Source: an uncultured Oscillospiraceae bacterium
GTDB taxonomy: Bacteria > Bacillota > Clostridia > Oscillospirales > Oscillospiraceae
Direction: 5' to 3'
NCBI GenBank assembly: GCA_948616425.1
Contig: CAPGBJ010000066.1
Location: 1-64,000 of the forward strand
DNA length: 64,000 bases
Under the pieces are notes generated by a model. The model searched no databases. It was not told the origin of the DNA and worked only from the letters and a program-made list of their open reading frames with translations. A program made the position numbers and the translations under genes. Positions 18,316 to 27,246 of this stretch are shown here, piece after piece (within the stretch, counting starts at the first letter, position 1; each line of letters opens with the position of its first letter).

Positions 18316-18840
18316 CTAGTTGGAGGGCGACTCCAGGGTGCTCCAGACCATCGAAAGCGTGCCCCGTGACGCAGAGGACCTGTTTGTCTCATAGCTGACA
18401 TAGTAGGATGTGCCGTCTGTTTTAAGAAGGGCGTCGACCAACATGGGGTAGTGCAGCGTAATTGGCGTTCCATCTGATGTTTGAGCCTGTAGCGTAAGCG
18501 TTTTGGAGTCCATATGCGCGATGGTGATGTAATCCGTGACCGAGACGGTCTGATACAGCTGGCGCAGCCATGTGAGCTGGAGGGCGCTGAGCAGCAGCAG
18601 GACGGCCAGCAGAGGGGCGAGGGGCCGCCAGTCCTTCTGGCGGATTCCCTGTACCAGCAGCGCGGCGGCCCAAACCGCCGTCAGACCAAGGCCAAGGAAG
18701 GGCACCAGACTCAAATACTCGTTGACAGAATAGGAGAAGACCTCATAGATACCATATCGGGCCATCACTTGATTGCAAAGGAAACAGAACCAGAGAAAGC
18801 CCAAAAGCAGCAATGGGATAATCCTGGCGCACCGTCTCAT
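18316..18840 (-). CDS. Small membrane protein of unknown function
   Basis: 174 residues with three membrane helices (about 7-24, 44-64 and 75-90) and a C-terminal domain of about 80 residues, probably on the outside, with mixed strands (DSKTLTLQAQTSDGTPITLHYPMLVD) and a Ser-rich end. No family was recognised. ATG at 18840 is chosen because GGAGG lies eight bases before it; the open frame continues upstream into the dispersed repeat. It ends 59 bp before mutL and may be in its operon. Confidence 0.65.
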   Translation of the reverse strand: MRRCARIIPLLLLGFLWFCFLCNQVMARYGIYEVFSYSVNEYLSLVPFLGLGLTAVWAAALLVQGIRQKDWRPLAPLLAVLLLLSALQLTWLRQLYQTVSVTDYITIAHMDSKTLTLQAQTSDGTPITLHYPMLVDALLKTDGTSYYVSYETNRSSASRGTLSMVWSTLESPSN

Positions 18841-18886
18841 AAAAGGCACCTCCAAACCGATTTTTATCCAGACGCGGGTCCCGCTT

Positions 18887-19050
18887 AGGGCTTGTTTGAA
18901 ACATGTCAATAGGCCCAAGAGGCAGGTCTTTTTCCGTCATACTGCCCCAATGTTTCTTGCGATACATCCAGTATTCCTGGGAAAAATTGTGCTTGTCTGG
19001 CAGAACAATCCCTGGCCGCTGTGCATAGTTCCATGTTTCAAACAGCGCCT
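18887..19050 (-). repeat. Dispersed structured element, copy A
   Basis: About 164 bp in reverse orientation, similar along its length to copies at 24272-24432 and 62937-63098. The ends carry a 13-bp perfect inverted repeat (TGTTTGAAACATG), and the centre has an imperfect hairpin around loop TGGAT. It lies just upstream of the small membrane protein gene. No open frame is conserved between copies. Confidence 0.85.
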
Positions 19051-19113
19051 AGGCGAAATGTGGGACGGCAGACATAGTATAACTCCGGAACCGGGGCCTT
19101 GGGGGGCCTTCGG

Positions 19114-19617
19114 TCAGAGCTCAGCCGGCAGATTCAGCGACTGCGGGTCCACCCAGGCCTGTCCGGGCCGCTGCTGGTCCAGAAAGACCCGGGCCGTCTG
19201 CCCTGCCGGTCTGTCCCACAAAAAGGTGCTGCGGACGGTGTAGGTCTGCCCCTCATAGCGGTATTCACACAGGACGGTCCAGGGGTGGCGCTGATTTCCA
19301 TAGCTGACGAAGGGGTGGTACGTCACCCTGACCACCCGTCCCCGCACCGGAAAGCCGCCGCGCCGCAGCCACTCCCGCCGCCGGCCGTGAAACTGGGCAA
19401 TCAGCGTGCAGGGCATGGCGGCGAAGAGCAGCAGCAGGCCGGTCACCCCCAGCATCCAGGGTTCGCCACTGCGCATGGGGATGGCGATGACATATCCCAG
19501 CCCGAACATCAGCATGAAGAAAACGGCCAGCGCGGACAGTACGATGGCGACGATCTCCAGCCGGCTGGCCGGGCGGCGCGGGTTCATAAAGTAGTGGGTG
19601 TGGAGGTACACGGTCAA
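19114..19617 (-). CDS. DUF3592-like membrane protein
   Basis: About 167 residues with two membrane helices (about 20-45 and 52-75) and a C-terminal beta domain beginning PVRGRVVRVTYHPF and containing YRYEGQTYTVRSTFLWDRPAGQTARVF, the pattern of DUF3592 proteins (two helices plus a secreted SH3-like domain). Its function is not established. The TTG start overlaps the upstream lipoprotein stop as TTGA, suggesting translational coupling; GTG two codons later with GAGGGG eight bases upstream is an alternative start. Confidence 0.65.
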   Translation of the reverse strand: MTVYLHTHYFMNPRRPASRLEIVAIVLSALAVFFMLMFGLGYVIAIPMRSGEPWMLGVTGLLLLFAAMPCTLIAQFHGRRREWLRRGGFPVRGRVVRVTYHPFVSYGNQRHPWTVLCEYRYEGQTYTVRSTFLWDRPAGQTARVFLDQQRPGQAWVDPQSLNLPAEL

Positions 19618-20030
19618 TACCCCTCACTGACCACGGACCAAGCGCCGTGCTTCCGCTCCAGGCAGATGGTCCGGTCCGGGTCCACCTTCTCGCCCCCCTT
19701 GGAGCAGGACACCTGAAAGGCAATCTCCCCCTGCGGGGGCTGGATCTCGGTGAGGGAGTGGACCTCAAATACGGTGCCCAGGTAGTAGTCATAGGCGGCG
19801 TCCATGGCGCCGGCCCTGTCCTCCTCGGTGAGCGGGGCGGGCGCCTCTGGCACGGAGGTGTCGGGCTGGGAGATGTCCGGCTCCGGCACACCGGGCACTG
19901 ACCGGTCGGGCTCCGCCAGGGAGGCGGAGGTCCCCGGCGCGGAGGAGGCCTCCGGGGCCGCCTCCTTGGGCCCACAGGCGGCGAGGAGCAGGCTGAGGGC
20001 CAGAAGGAAAAATGCTTTCGCGTGTTTCAT
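19614..20030 (-). CDS. Lipoprotein, Ser/Pro/Asp-rich
   Basis: 138 residues. MKHAKAFFLLALSLLLAAC is a lipoprotein signal with lipobox LAAC. The next 45 residues are low complexity (Ala, Ser, Pro, Asp, Glu), then a compact C-terminal domain of about 70 residues with a helix (DRAGAMDAAYDYYLG) and strands ending CLERKHGAWSVVSEGY, a small extracellular fold. Function is unknown. It is coupled to the DUF3592-like gene, so the two products may work together at the cell surface. Confidence 0.75.
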   Translation of the reverse strand: MKHAKAFFLLALSLLLAACGPKEAAPEASSAPGTSASLAEPDRSVPGVPEPDISQPDTSVPEAPAPLTEEDRAGAMDAAYDYYLGTVFEVHSLTEIQPPQGEIAFQVSCSKGGEKVDPDRTICLERKHGAWSVVSEGY

Positions 20031-20070
20031 GCTTGTCTCCTTTCGTCCTAAAACGCAATCGCTTACCTTG

Positions 20071-20148
20071 TGTAGGGCAAGGGCTCTGCCCTTGCCTAAT
20101 CAGGTTGCCGCCTTGGTAGGGAGGCAAGGGCAGAGCCCTTGCCCTACA
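20071..20148. repeat. 78-bp palindromic element, copy 1
   Basis: Perfect 27-bp terminal inverted repeats (TGTAGGGCAAGGGCTCTGCC outward) around a 24-base centre. Each arm is itself nearly self-complementary. Homologous elements lie at 44212-44289 and 60387-60465. This one sits between mutS and the lipoprotein gene, in the same transcription direction as both. Confidence 0.9.
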
Positions 20149-20161
20149 TGGCGCACCCTAA

Positions 20162-22795
20162 TCATCCCCCGTTCAAATCCTGCTTCAGCTCGGCCAGCAG
20201 GTTCAGCGCCTCGATGGGGGTGAGAATATTCACATCGGTCATGCGCAGCTTTTTCAATGCGGTCTCGCCGCCCAGGTCGCCCAGGGACACCTGGTCTGTA
20301 GGGGCAGACGGCCCGGCGGCCTGCATAGCGCCGGGGGTGTCGCGCCCTGCCCCCGACTCCAACTCCTCCAGAATTTCCCGGGCCCGACGGACCACCCGGT
20401 CGGGCACTCCGGCCAGCTTGGCCACCTCCACGCCGTAGCTCTGGTCGGCCCCTCCTCGGACAATTTTCCGCAGAAAAATCACGTCGCTGCCCCGTTTCTT
20501 GGCGGCGATGTTGTAGTTCTTCACCCCGGGGACCGCCCCCTCCAGGGCGGTGAGCTCATGGTAGTGGGTGGCGAAGAGGGTCTTGGCCCCCAGACGTTTT
20601 TTGTCGGCACAGTATTCCAGCACCGCCCGGGCAATGGCCATGCCGTCGTAGGTGGAGGTGCCCCGGCCGATCTCGTCCAGAATGAGCAGGGACTGACTGG
20701 TGGCGTGCTGGAGCAGGGCGGCCACCTCGGTCATCTCCACCATAAAGGTGGACTGGCCCGAGGCCAGGTCGTCGCTGGCCCCGATGCGGGTAAACACCCG
20801 GTCCACCACGCCGATGCGGGCCGAGCGGGCGGGGACAAAGGAGCCCATCTGGGCCATGAGGACGATGAGGGCCACCTGGCGCATGTAGGTGGACTTGCCC
20901 GCCATGTTGGGTCCGGTGATGATAGCGGCCAGGTCGTCCCCGCCGTCCATGTGGGTGTCGTTGGGGACGAAGGGGGCGCCCTTCAGCATCTTTTCCACCA
21001 CCGGGTGGCGGCCCTCCACAATGGTGAGGGCGTCGGAATTGTCCACCTGGGGCATACAGTAGCCGCTGGCGGCGGCCACCGCGGCAAAGGACTGGAGGAC
21101 GTCCACCTGGGCCAGGGCGGCGGCGGTCCTCTGGATCTGGTCCACCTGGGCGCACACCGCCTGTTTCAGTTCGCAGAACAGCTGGTACTCCAGGGCGGTG
21201 ACCTGGTCCTGGGCGGAGAGGATGGCGTGCTCCAGCTCCTTCAGCTCAGGGGAGATATACCGCTCGGCGTTCACCGTGGTCTGCTTTCGGGTCCAGTGGT
21301 CGGGCACCAGCCCTGTCTGGGACTTGGCCACCTCGATGTAGTATCCAAACACCTTGTTAGAGGTGATTTTCATATTTTTGATGCCGGTCTGTTCCTTGGT
21401 TTTGACCTCCATATCAATGATGTGGCCGTTGGCGTTGGTGAGCAAGTCCCGCAGCTCGTCCACCTTGGAGCTGTACCCCGGGCGGATGAAGCCCCCCTCC
21501 CGCACCGAGAAGGGCAGGGGCTTTTCGTCCTCGTCCCGGAGGGCGCCGTCCAGCAGCTGACGCAGCTGGGGTAGGTCGTCCAGCTGTCCCAGCAGCTCCT
21601 GGAGGAGGGGGGAGGGACAGTGGCTGAGCAGCTCCCGGATGTGGGGCAGCCGTCCCAGCCCGGCGGACAGGGCGGCCAGGTCCCGGGAGCCGGCGGAGCC
21701 GTAGACCACCCGGCCAGCCAGCCGCTCCAGGTCGGTGACCTCCCGGAGGATCAAAGCCAGCTCCTCCCGGGTGATGGTGTCTTCCACCAGGTCGGCCACT
21801 CCCTGCTGCCGCCGGGCGATCCGGGCCGGGGAGAGCAGGGGCCGCTCCATCCAGCCCCGGAGGAGCCGGCCCCCCATGGCGGTCTTGGTCTTGTCCAGCA
21901 CCCACAGCAGGGAGCCCCGCTTCTCCTTGCCCCGCATGGTGGCGGTGAGCTCCAGGGTCTGCCGGGCGGTGAGGTCCAGCTCCATAAACTGGCCCGCGGT
22001 GTAATAGGTGAGGGTGGAAATGTGGCTTAAGTCGGTCTTTTGGGTCTCATACAGGTAGGCCAGCAGCCCTCCTGCGGCCTGGATGGCGGCTTCATCCTGG
22101 GCCGGGATATCCTGTAGGCCGGTCTTGAACTGCTTCTCCGCCAAGGGCCGGGCCGCCCCCAGGCGGAACCGGGCCTCGCCGCCGTTTTCACACAGGCAGT
22201 TCAGCCGCCCCTTGAGGAAGTCTGCCAGCCCGTCTGCGTTGCAGGCCCCCGAGGACAGCACCGCCTCGGCGGGATGGAACCGGGCCAACTCGTTTTGCAG
22301 GTGGCCCAGCCCTTCCGCCCCGGCGGGGAAGGAGGAGGCGTACACCTCGCCGGTGGAGATGTCGCACAGGCACAGGCCGCAGGCGGCGGAGTCGGCGTAG
22401 ATGGCGCAGATGTAGTTGTTTTTGCTGTCCTCCAGCATGGAGGAGGCGATTACCGTCCCCGGCGTCACCACCCGGATGATGTCCCGGTCCACCAGCCCCT
22501 TGGCCTGAGCCGGGTCCTCGGTCTGCTCACAGATGGCGATTTTATAGCCCTTGGCGATCAGCCGGGCGATGTAGCTGTCAGCGGAGTGGTAGGGCACCCC
22601 GCACATGGGGGTGCGCTGGTCCGGCGGCTTGTTCCGGTCCCGGGTGGTCAGGGTCAGGTCCAGCTCCTTGGACACCAGCTTGGCGTCGTCGTTGAACATC
22701 TCATAGAAGTCCCCCAGCCGGAAAAACAGGATGGAATCCGGGTTCTGGGCCTTGATGTCCAGATATTGCTGCATCATGGGGGTGATTTCCGGCAT
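20162..22795 (-). CDS. mutS: DNA mismatch repair protein MutS
   Basis: Recognises mismatches and recruits MutL, encoded 1.9 kb further along the same strand. 877 residues: N-terminal mismatch-binding domain with the Phe-X-Glu motif in FFRLGDFYEMF (Phe and Glu that contact the mispair), connector, lever/clamp, then ATPase with GPNMAGKST Walker A, DEIGRGTST Walker B and a C-terminal helical tail. GAAGG lies before the ATG. Between mutS and mutL lie three small envelope genes, which is unusual, as the two are often adjacent. Confidence 0.97.
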   Translation of the reverse strand: MPEITPMMQQYLDIKAQNPDSILFFRLGDFYEMFNDDAKLVSKELDLTLTTRDRNKPPDQRTPMCGVPYHSADSYIARLIAKGYKIAICEQTEDPAQAKGLVDRDIIRVVTPGTVIASSMLEDSKNNYICAIYADSAACGLCLCDISTGEVYASSFPAGAEGLGHLQNELARFHPAEAVLSSGACNADGLADFLKGRLNCLCENGGEARFRLGAARPLAEKQFKTGLQDIPAQDEAAIQAAGGLLAYLYETQKTDLSHISTLTYYTAGQFMELDLTARQTLELTATMRGKEKRGSLLWVLDKTKTAMGGRLLRGWMERPLLSPARIARRQQGVADLVEDTITREELALILREVTDLERLAGRVVYGSAGSRDLAALSAGLGRLPHIRELLSHCPSPLLQELLGQLDDLPQLRQLLDGALRDEDEKPLPFSVREGGFIRPGYSSKVDELRDLLTNANGHIIDMEVKTKEQTGIKNMKITSNKVFGYYIEVAKSQTGLVPDHWTRKQTTVNAERYISPELKELEHAILSAQDQVTALEYQLFCELKQAVCAQVDQIQRTAAALAQVDVLQSFAAVAAASGYCMPQVDNSDALTIVEGRHPVVEKMLKGAPFVPNDTHMDGGDDLAAIITGPNMAGKSTYMRQVALIVLMAQMGSFVPARSARIGVVDRVFTRIGASDDLASGQSTFMVEMTEVAALLQHATSQSLLILDEIGRGTSTYDGMAIARAVLEYCADKKRLGAKTLFATHYHELTALEGAVPGVKNYNIAAKKRGSDVIFLRKIVRGGADQSYGVEVAKLAGVPDRVVRRAREILEELESGAGRDTPGAMQAAGPSAPTDQVSLGDLGGETALKKLRMTDVNILTPIEALNLLAELKQDLNGG

Positions 22796-22840
22796 GGGAG
22801 TACCTTCTTTCTCTCTCTTTTCGCCTGCGGGGGATGGGAA

Positions 22841-24250
22841 TTATATCAATTCCCCGAAGAGCGACCACTTGTTGGCCCCGGTGATCTTCACGTCCCTAAA
22901 CTGGCCCAGGGCGGCCTTGTCCCCCACCACCCGGACCAGACGGTTGCCGGGGGTGCGGGCGGTGAGGTCGTACCGCTCGTCGTCACTGAGGCCGTCCAGC
23001 AGACAGCGCACCGTTTTGCCCACATAGGCGGCGTGCTTCTCCTCGGAAATCTGGTCCTGAAGGACGGTGAGGCGGTTGAAATTGGCCAGCTTCTCCTCCC
23101 GGGGCATGGGGTCGTCCATCTCCGCCGCCGGGGTGCCCTGGCGGGGGGAGAAAATAAAGGTAAACAGGGCGTCGAACCGCACTTCCTCCAGCACCCGGAG
23201 AGTGTCCTCAAATTCCTCCGCCGTCTCCCCGGGGAAGCCCACAATCACGTCGGAGGTTAGGACGATATCGGGGATCAGAGCCTTGAGGGCCTTTATTTTT
23301 TCCAGATACTGCTCCCGGGTGTGCCGGCGGTTCATCACCTTGAGCACCCGGTCGTTCCCCGCCTGGAAGGGCAGGTGGAGTACCGGGGCCACCTTTTCAC
23401 ACCGGGCCATGGTCTCAAAGAGCTTCTGGGTGGCGTCCTTGGGGTGGGAGGTCATAAACCGGATGAGGAAGTCCCCCGGGATGGCGTTTACCCGCTCCAG
23501 CAGATCGGCAAAGTCGATGGGCTCGGCCAGATCCTTCCCGTAGGAGTTGACGTTCTGGCCCAGAAGGGTGATGTCCCGGTACCCCTCGTCTGCCAGCTGG
23601 GCCACCTCGGCCAAGATATCCTCCGGCTTTCGAGAGCGTTCTCTCCCCCGGACATAGGGGACAATGCAGTAGGAGCAGAAGTTGTTGCAGCCGTACATGA
23701 TAGACACCCAGGCCTTGATCCGGTCCTGCCGTACCACCGGGATGCCCTCGGCGATGGAGCCGGCCTCGTCGTCCACCGAGAAGGCCCGCCCCCGCTGGGT
23801 GAGCAGGGTGTGGACCATCTCCGGGAAGCGCCAAAGGGCGTGAGGCCCAAAAACCAGGTCTACATGGCGATAGGACTCCCGTATTTTCTTTGCCACATGG
23901 GGCTGCTGGGCCATGCAGCCGCACAGGCAGATGAGGGTGTCCGGGTGCCGGCGCTTCACGTGGACCAGGGCGCCCACATTGCCGAAGACCCGCTGCTCGG
24001 CGTGCTCCCGAATGGCGCAGGTGTTGATGACGATGATCCGGGCCTCTTCCTCGCTGGCAGTGAAGCCGAAACCCATTTTTGCCAAAAAGCCCCGGATGCG
24101 CTCCGAGTCGGCCTCATTCTGCTGACAACCGTAGGTGTCTACAAAGGCCAGGGGCCGGTCCGGCCACTGGGCGGTCAGCTCGGCCACCGCCTGGCAGTGG
24201 GAGAGCTGCTGTTCGATCTCGGCGGGGGAAATCAGGGTGGTGCGTTCCAT
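22841..24250 (-). CDS. miaB: tRNA-2-methylthio-N6-dimethylallyladenosine synthase
   Basis: Radical-SAM methylthiotransferase that completes ms2i6A37 in tRNA after MiaA. 469 residues: N-terminal UPF0004 domain with cluster cysteines in DTYGCQQNEAD, INTCAIREHA and CLCGCMAQQ, radical-SAM CxxxCxxC in GCNNFCSYCIVPYVRGRERSR, and a C-terminal TRAM domain. ATG at 24250 has GGAGG before it; an ATG four codons upstream does not. It is probably first gene of the miaB-mutS-...-mutL-miaA-hfq unit. Confidence 0.96.
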   Translation of the reverse strand: MERTTLISPAEIEQQLSHCQAVAELTAQWPDRPLAFVDTYGCQQNEADSERIRGFLAKMGFGFTASEEEARIIVINTCAIREHAEQRVFGNVGALVHVKRRHPDTLICLCGCMAQQPHVAKKIRESYRHVDLVFGPHALWRFPEMVHTLLTQRGRAFSVDDEAGSIAEGIPVVRQDRIKAWVSIMYGCNNFCSYCIVPYVRGRERSRKPEDILAEVAQLADEGYRDITLLGQNVNSYGKDLAEPIDFADLLERVNAIPGDFLIRFMTSHPKDATQKLFETMARCEKVAPVLHLPFQAGNDRVLKVMNRRHTREQYLEKIKALKALIPDIVLTSDVIVGFPGETAEEFEDTLRVLEEVRFDALFTFIFSPRQGTPAAEMDDPMPREEKLANFNRLTVLQDQISEEKHAAYVGKTVRCLLDGLSDDERYDLTARTPGNRLVRVVGDKAALGQFRDVKITGANKWSLFGELI

Positions 24251-24271
24251 AAAAACCTCCAAAGGGCACTC

Positions 24272-24432
24272 GGCGCCGTTTGAAACATGGAACTATGCCC
24301 AACGGCGAGAGACTTTACCCTCAGACAAACGCAATTTTTCCCCGGAATCCTGGGTGGATTTCAAGAAAAATTGGGCAGTATGAGGGCAAAAGATTTGCCG
24401 TTTGGGCGTTTTGACATTTTCAAACAAGCCCT
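24272..24432 (+). repeat. Dispersed structured element, copy B
   Basis: About 161 bp, same family as copies A and C. The internal hairpin keeps AATTTTTC/GAAAAATT arms and shows a paired change (TCC/GGA here, TAC/GTA in copy C), with loop TGGGT. It occupies half of the 338-bp gap between the divergent miaB and zinc-ribbon genes; the other half holds the promoter at 24525. Confidence 0.85.
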
Positions 24433-24524
24433 ATTTTAACCTATACATTATACTATTCTTTTTGATAAAACACAAGGAATTTTGTCCCGTTTGTAAGGGA
24501 GACCGAAATGTAACCGCGGTACGG

Positions 24525-24553
24525 TTGCAATCTGTGGATGATTGGTGTAAAAT
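24525..24553 (+). promoter_or_regulatory. Promoter of the zinc-ribbon/PNP genes
   Basis: TTGCAA (24525-24530), a 17-base spacer and TAAAAT (24548-24553), 36 bp before the start codon. It fits a vegetative sigma-A promoter. Confidence 0.7.
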
Positions 24554-24588
24554 ATAGCCACTATATTTTAAAATGGAGGAATATTGGT

Positions 24589-24981
24589 ATGGATGACAAG
24601 GTAAAAGCCCTGCTGGAGCGGGTGAGAGGGACAGCCAACTATGCCGCTGACGCTGCGGCGGACGGAGCCCGGGCTGCGGGCAAAAAGGCGGGACAGATGG
24701 TAGATGTGGCCAAGCTGAATGTCCAGCTCTTTGATCTGAATGGGGAATACAACGATCTGCTGCGCCAGTTGGGCCAGGTGATGTACGACACCCACCGGGG
24801 CCAGGCGTCAGACCCGGAGCAGGTCACCACGCTTTTGAACCAGGCGGACGAGAAGAACGCTAAGATTGCCGAACTGAAGGGCCGCATCTCTGATCTGCGG
24901 CAGGCGCAGACCTGCCCGGACTGCGGGGCGCCCTGCGGGAGGGGCGACAAATTCTGCCGTGCCTGCGGCAGACAGCTGTAA
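24589..24981 (+). CDS. Helical protein with C-terminal zinc ribbon
   Basis: 130 residues. The first 100 are mostly helical and charged (Ala-rich DAAADGARAAGKKAG, then a coiled coil about 45-105). The C-terminus CPDCGAPCGRGDKFCRACGRQL is a four-cysteine zinc ribbon of the double-zinc-ribbon class. Such proteins are common in Clostridia and their role is unknown. GGAGG lies nine bases before the ATG. It is 10 bp upstream of the PNP gene and so in its operon. Confidence 0.8.
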   Translation: MDDKVKALLERVRGTANYAADAAADGARAAGKKAGQMVDVAKLNVQLFDLNGEYNDLLRQLGQVMYDTHRGQASDPEQVTTLLNQADEKNAKIAELKGRISDLRQAQTCPDCGAPCGRGDKFCRACGRQL

Positions 24982-24991
24982 GGGGGAAGCT

Positions 24992-25816
24992 ATGGACTAC
25001 ACAAGAGAGCAGTACCAGGCCAGCGCCCGGGCCATCCGCCGCCGTCTGGGGGACTTTGTCCCCGATGTGGCCATGGTCCTGGGCTCCGGTCTGGGCTATT
25101 TGGGCGACGAGGTAGAAGAGGCCATCGCCATAGACTACCGTGATATTCCCAGCTTTAAAGTCTCCACCGCGCCCGGACACAAGGGCCGGCTGGTCTTTGG
25201 TCTGCTGGAGGGCAAGCGGGTGGCTGTGATGCAGGGACGGATGCACCACTACGAGGGCTACTCCTATGAGGAGGTGTCCTATGCCGTCCGGGTGCTGCGC
25301 CTTCTGGGGTGCGGCACGCTGATCGTCACCAACGCGGCCGGGTGCGTCAACACCCAGTGGCGGGCGGGTGATCTGATGCTCATCACCGACCAGATCAAGA
25401 TGTTCTCTGAGTCCCCGCTCCGGGGGGAGAATCTGCCTGAGTTCGGGGTCCGTTTCCCCGACGCCTCCCACCTGTATACCCCGCGCCTCCAGGCGCTGGC
25501 CCGCCAGATTGCCCAGGAGCGGGGCATCCCCCTGCGGGAGGGGGTCTACTTCTACTGCTACGGGCCCCAGTACGAGACGCCGGCGGAGATTCGCGCCGTC
25601 CGCGCCCTGGGGGGCGACGCTGTGGGGATGTCCACCGCCCCAGAGGTGATCGTGGCCGGTCACTGCGGCATGGAGGTGCTGGGGCTGACCCTGCTGTCCA
25701 ACATGGCCGCCGGCATTTTGGATCAGCCCCTGTCTGAACAGGAGGTGCTGGACGCCGCGGCTGCGGCCAGGGAGAAGTTCTCCGGTCTGGTCAGGGCCTG
25801 TCTGGAAAGAATGTGA
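24992..25816 (+). CDS. punA: Purine nucleoside phosphorylase
   Basis: Phosphorolyses guanosine/inosine-type nucleosides to the free base and (deoxy)ribose 1-phosphate. 274 residues of the trimeric PNP type: LGSGLGYLGDEV (phosphate loop), GHKGRLVFG, MQGRMHHYEGY, TNAAGCVN, YGPQYETPAEIRAVR and GMSTAPEVIVA (base-binding Glu and Met). Start supported by AGGGGGA. Grouping with the downstream MTA/SAH deaminase gene makes a purine/nucleoside salvage unit. Confidence 0.95.
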   Translation: MDYTREQYQASARAIRRRLGDFVPDVAMVLGSGLGYLGDEVEEAIAIDYRDIPSFKVSTAPGHKGRLVFGLLEGKRVAVMQGRMHHYEGYSYEEVSYAVRVLRLLGCGTLIVTNAAGCVNTQWRAGDLMLITDQIKMFSESPLRGENLPEFGVRFPDASHLYTPRLQALARQIAQERGIPLREGVYFYCYGPQYETPAEIRAVRALGGDAVGMSTAPEVIVAGHCGMEVLGLTLLSNMAAGILDQPLSEQEVLDAAAAAREKFSGLVRACLERM

Positions 25817-25908
25817 TTTTTGGGGGCGCGGCGCGGCCGTCCGGGCCAGGGGACTGTCTGCGGGCGCTTCCCGGGGCGCCCCTACAAAGTTTATTAAGGA
25901 GACTTGAA

Positions 25909-27231
25909 ATGCCAATTCTATTTACCAACGTCACCGCCATAACCATGGACCCGGCTAACCCGGCGGTGCAGGACGCCTTTGTGGCGGTGGAGGGGACGAA
26001 GATTATTTCGGTGGGGACACAGCGCCCGGCCGGGGAGTTTGACCGGGTGATTGACTGCACCGGAAAGGTGATGATGCCCGGCTTTGTCAATGCCCACACC
26101 CATGTGCCCATGACCCTCTTGCGGGGCTATGGCGGGGGCTGCGACCTTCAGCACTGGCTCAACGACTACATCTTCCCCGCCGAGGCCAAGCTGGATGACC
26201 GGTGTGTAGCCGCCGGGGCGGCCCTGGGACTGGCCGAGATGATCGCCTCGGGCATCACCTGTATTGCCGACATGTATATGAACACCGAGACCGTCGCCAA
26301 GGCGGTTTTGGAAGCGGGCATTTCCGCAAACCTGGGCTGTGGGGCGGTATATTTCGGCGACCCGGCCGACTTCTCCCCAGACAAGTGCAGCGACTGTGGA
26401 AATCACGTCCGTCTCTATGAGAACTGGCACGGGGCGGGGGACGGGCAGATCCTGATTGACGCCTCGATCCACGCGGAGTACACCTCCTGTCCCCCGGTGT
26501 GGGAGTGGGTGGCGGATTTTGCCCAGAAGCACGGACTGCGCGCGCACGTCCACGTGTCCGAAACCCAGTTGGAGCATGAGAAGTGCGTTGACAAATATGG
26601 CGCGACGCCCGCCGCCCTGCTGGACCGGTACGGCGTGTGGCGCAACGGCGGCATTGCCGCCCACTGTATCTACCTGTCGGGCGGGGACGCGCAGCTGCTG
26701 GCGGGGCGGGGGGTCACCGCCGTCCACAACCCGGTGTCTAACCTGAAGCTGATGTCCGGGGTGGCGCCCCTGTTTTTCCTGCGGGACAGAGGAATGAGCG
26801 TGGCCCTGGGCACTGACGGGGTGGCCTCCAACAACAGCAGCAACCTGTTCGAGGAGATGAAGGTGGCCGCCCTGACCCAAAATTGGAACTTTGGAGAGGA
26901 GCAAGGCCAGCTTCAGGCCTCCGATCTGCTGGCCATGGCCACCGTCAACGGGGCGCGGGCCCTGGGGCGGGACACGGGGGTGATTGCCCCCGGTAAGATC
27001 GCCGACCTGATTTTGCTGGACTTCACCGCCCCCAACCTCTTCCCCTGTCACGACGTGATGGAGGACCTGGTCTATTCCGCCGCCCCCTCCAATGTGGTGA
27101 TGAATATGGCCCGGGGAAAAATCATATATGAGAATGGGACATTCCTCACCCTGGACCTGGAAAAAATTCGGGCTGAGGTGAAGGGCTACGCCCTGCCCCA
27201 TATCTTCGGGGAAAAACTGCGGATGCGCTAA
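25909..27231 (+). CDS. mtaD: Amidohydrolase, 5-methylthioadenosine/S-adenosylhomocysteine deaminase type
   Basis: Likely deaminates MTA, SAH or related adenosines to inosine derivatives, feeding the PNP encoded upstream. 440 residues: metal site NAHTHVPMTLLRG (about 62), HVSETQLE and the HC box near 250, and ALGTDGVASNNSSN with the metal-binding Asp. The frame is open 32 codons upstream, but AAGGAG lies eight bases before ATG 25909, where the family's first strand begins. The exact substrate is uncertain; adenosine and guanine-type paralogues look alike. Confidence 0.85.
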   Translation: MPILFTNVTAITMDPANPAVQDAFVAVEGTKIISVGTQRPAGEFDRVIDCTGKVMMPGFVNAHTHVPMTLLRGYGGGCDLQHWLNDYIFPAEAKLDDRCVAAGAALGLAEMIASGITCIADMYMNTETVAKAVLEAGISANLGCGAVYFGDPADFSPDKCSDCGNHVRLYENWHGAGDGQILIDASIHAEYTSCPPVWEWVADFAQKHGLRAHVHVSETQLEHEKCVDKYGATPAALLDRYGVWRNGGIAAHCIYLSGGDAQLLAGRGVTAVHNPVSNLKLMSGVAPLFFLRDRGMSVALGTDGVASNNSSNLFEEMKVAALTQNWNFGEEQGQLQASDLLAMATVNGARALGRDTGVIAPGKIADLILLDFTAPNLFPCHDVMEDLVYSAAPSNVVMNMARGKIIYENGTFLTLDLEKIRAEVKGYALPHIFGEKLRMR

Positions 27232-27246
27232 TTTAGGAGGCTGCCT

